Assembly: GCA_016217585.1 (NCBI GenBank)
Contig: JACRHQ010000153.1
Location: 1 to 5,173, forward strand
Source of the DNA: Candidatus Omnitrophota bacterium
Lineage (GTDB): Bacteria; Omnitrophota; Gorgyraeia; Zapsychrales; Zapsychraceae
Direction: 5' to 3'
Length of the DNA stretch: 5,173 nucleotides
The notes beneath the pieces were generated by a model. The model made no database searches. It saw nothing but the letters and a program-made list of their open reading frames with translations, and was not told the DNA's origin. The position numbers and the translations under genes were made by a program. This document shows, one piece after another, positions 4,752 to 5,173 of the stretch (its first letter is position 1; each line of letters starts with the position of its first letter).

Positions 4752-5173
4752 CTATTCCTGGAATCTCTTGACCACCACACTGGCGTTATGCCCGCCGAAG
4801 CCCAGCGAGTTGGACATGGCCACATCGACCCTGGCTCGGCGCGCGGTGTTCGGGACATAATCCAGGTCGCACGCGGGGTCGGGCGTTTCATAATTGATCG
4901 TGGGAGGGATAATACCGTCGCGGATTGCCAATACCGACGCCGCGAATTCAACGCCGCCGGCCGCGCCCAGCAAATGCCCGGTCATGGATTTGGTGGAACT
5001 CATCGGGACCTTCCTGGCGTATTCGGCGAAGACTTTTTTGACCGCCAGGGTCTCGACCTTGTCATTGAGCTCCGTGGAGGTACCGTGGGCGTTGATATAG
5101 GAAATATCTTTGGGCTTTAATCCCGCGTCCTTGATCGCCAGCTCCATCGCCCGGGCGGCGCCGGCGCCGGTCG
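4752..5173 (-). CDS. fabF: 3-oxoacyl-ACP synthase II, C-terminal part (runs off the edge)
   Basis: About 139 C-terminal residues are present out of the roughly 410 usual for FabF; the start lies beyond base 5173. FabF (KAS II) condenses malonyl-ACP with acyl-ACP in type II fatty-acid elongation. The fragment opens at [12 protein letters not shown] and contains the two catalytic histidine motifs, INAHGTST and [13 protein letters not shown], which with the cysteine (outside the window) form the Cys-His-His triad. [17 protein letters not shown] is the typical C-terminus. The internal ATG at 5145-5147 is not the true start, because the family alignment continues upstream in frame. The stop TAG is immediately followed by the leuB ATG, so translation of the two is probably coupled. 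acpP would be expected upstream but cannot be seen. Confidence 0.95.
   Translation of the reverse strand, partial: TGAGAARAMELAIKDAGLKPKDISYINAHGTSTELNDKVETLAVKKVFAEYARKVPMSSTKSMTGHLLGAAGGVEFAASVLAIRDGIIPPTINYETPDPACDLDYVPNTARRARVDVAMSNSLGFGGHNASVVVKRFQE

Overview
The window is a chromosomal segment in which every supportable gene lies on the minus strand, so transcription runs from base 5173 toward base 1. The proteins are typical of free-living bacteria: FabF, a LeuB-family dehydrogenase, USG-1-type aspartate-semialdehyde dehydrogenase and TruA. The order fabF-leuB-asd-truA, the moderately high G+C genes and the repeat-rich spacer recall deep-branching Gram-negative groups seen mostly in metagenomes (for example Omnitrophota, Nitrospirota or deltaproteobacterial lineages). 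That placement is from memory and tentative.

Housekeeping half (5173 to 1796). The C-terminal third of fabF runs off the right edge. Its stop codon directly abuts the leuB start codon. leuB is followed after 14 bases by asd, and asd after 71 bases by truA, so this looks like one operon joining fatty-acid elongation, a beta-decarboxylating dehydrogenase, the branch point of the aspartate amino-acid family, and tRNA pseudouridylation. The asd-truA spacer can form two mutually exclusive stem-loops, one of them followed by a T-rich run ending at the truA start codon.

Accessory half (1795 to 1). Directly after truA comes a two-gene toxin-antitoxin unit (AbrB-type antitoxin, then Doc toxin) with its own recognisable promoter, ribosome binding site and possible operator. 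Beyond it lie a broken coding fragment, a REP-like palindrome and a small uncharacterised gene (580-855). Next come three units of a 32-base tandem repeat, and then a second, diverged copy of the last 39 codons of truA plus its stop (383-502). A 26-base G+C-rich segment follows each truA end (300-325 and 1000-1025), so the duplicated unit seems to have been 'truA 3' end plus that segment'. In the intact copy the toxin-antitoxin unit lies between the two parts.

The last 300 bases hold no convincing gene. They contain an array of a TGTCCCGAATTCCCC-type repeat, an 18-base perfect palindrome and a 105-base element bounded by perfect 16-base inverted repeats. These resemble the palindromes and boxes that accompany REP-associated tyrosine transposases, but no transposase is present.

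I found no rRNA, tRNA, CRISPR array or intact insertion sequence. The most interesting aspect is the architecture: a toxin-antitoxin module and an unknown small gene bracketed by two non-identical truA 3' ends, which suggests a recombination or insertion hotspot at the end of a conserved operon.
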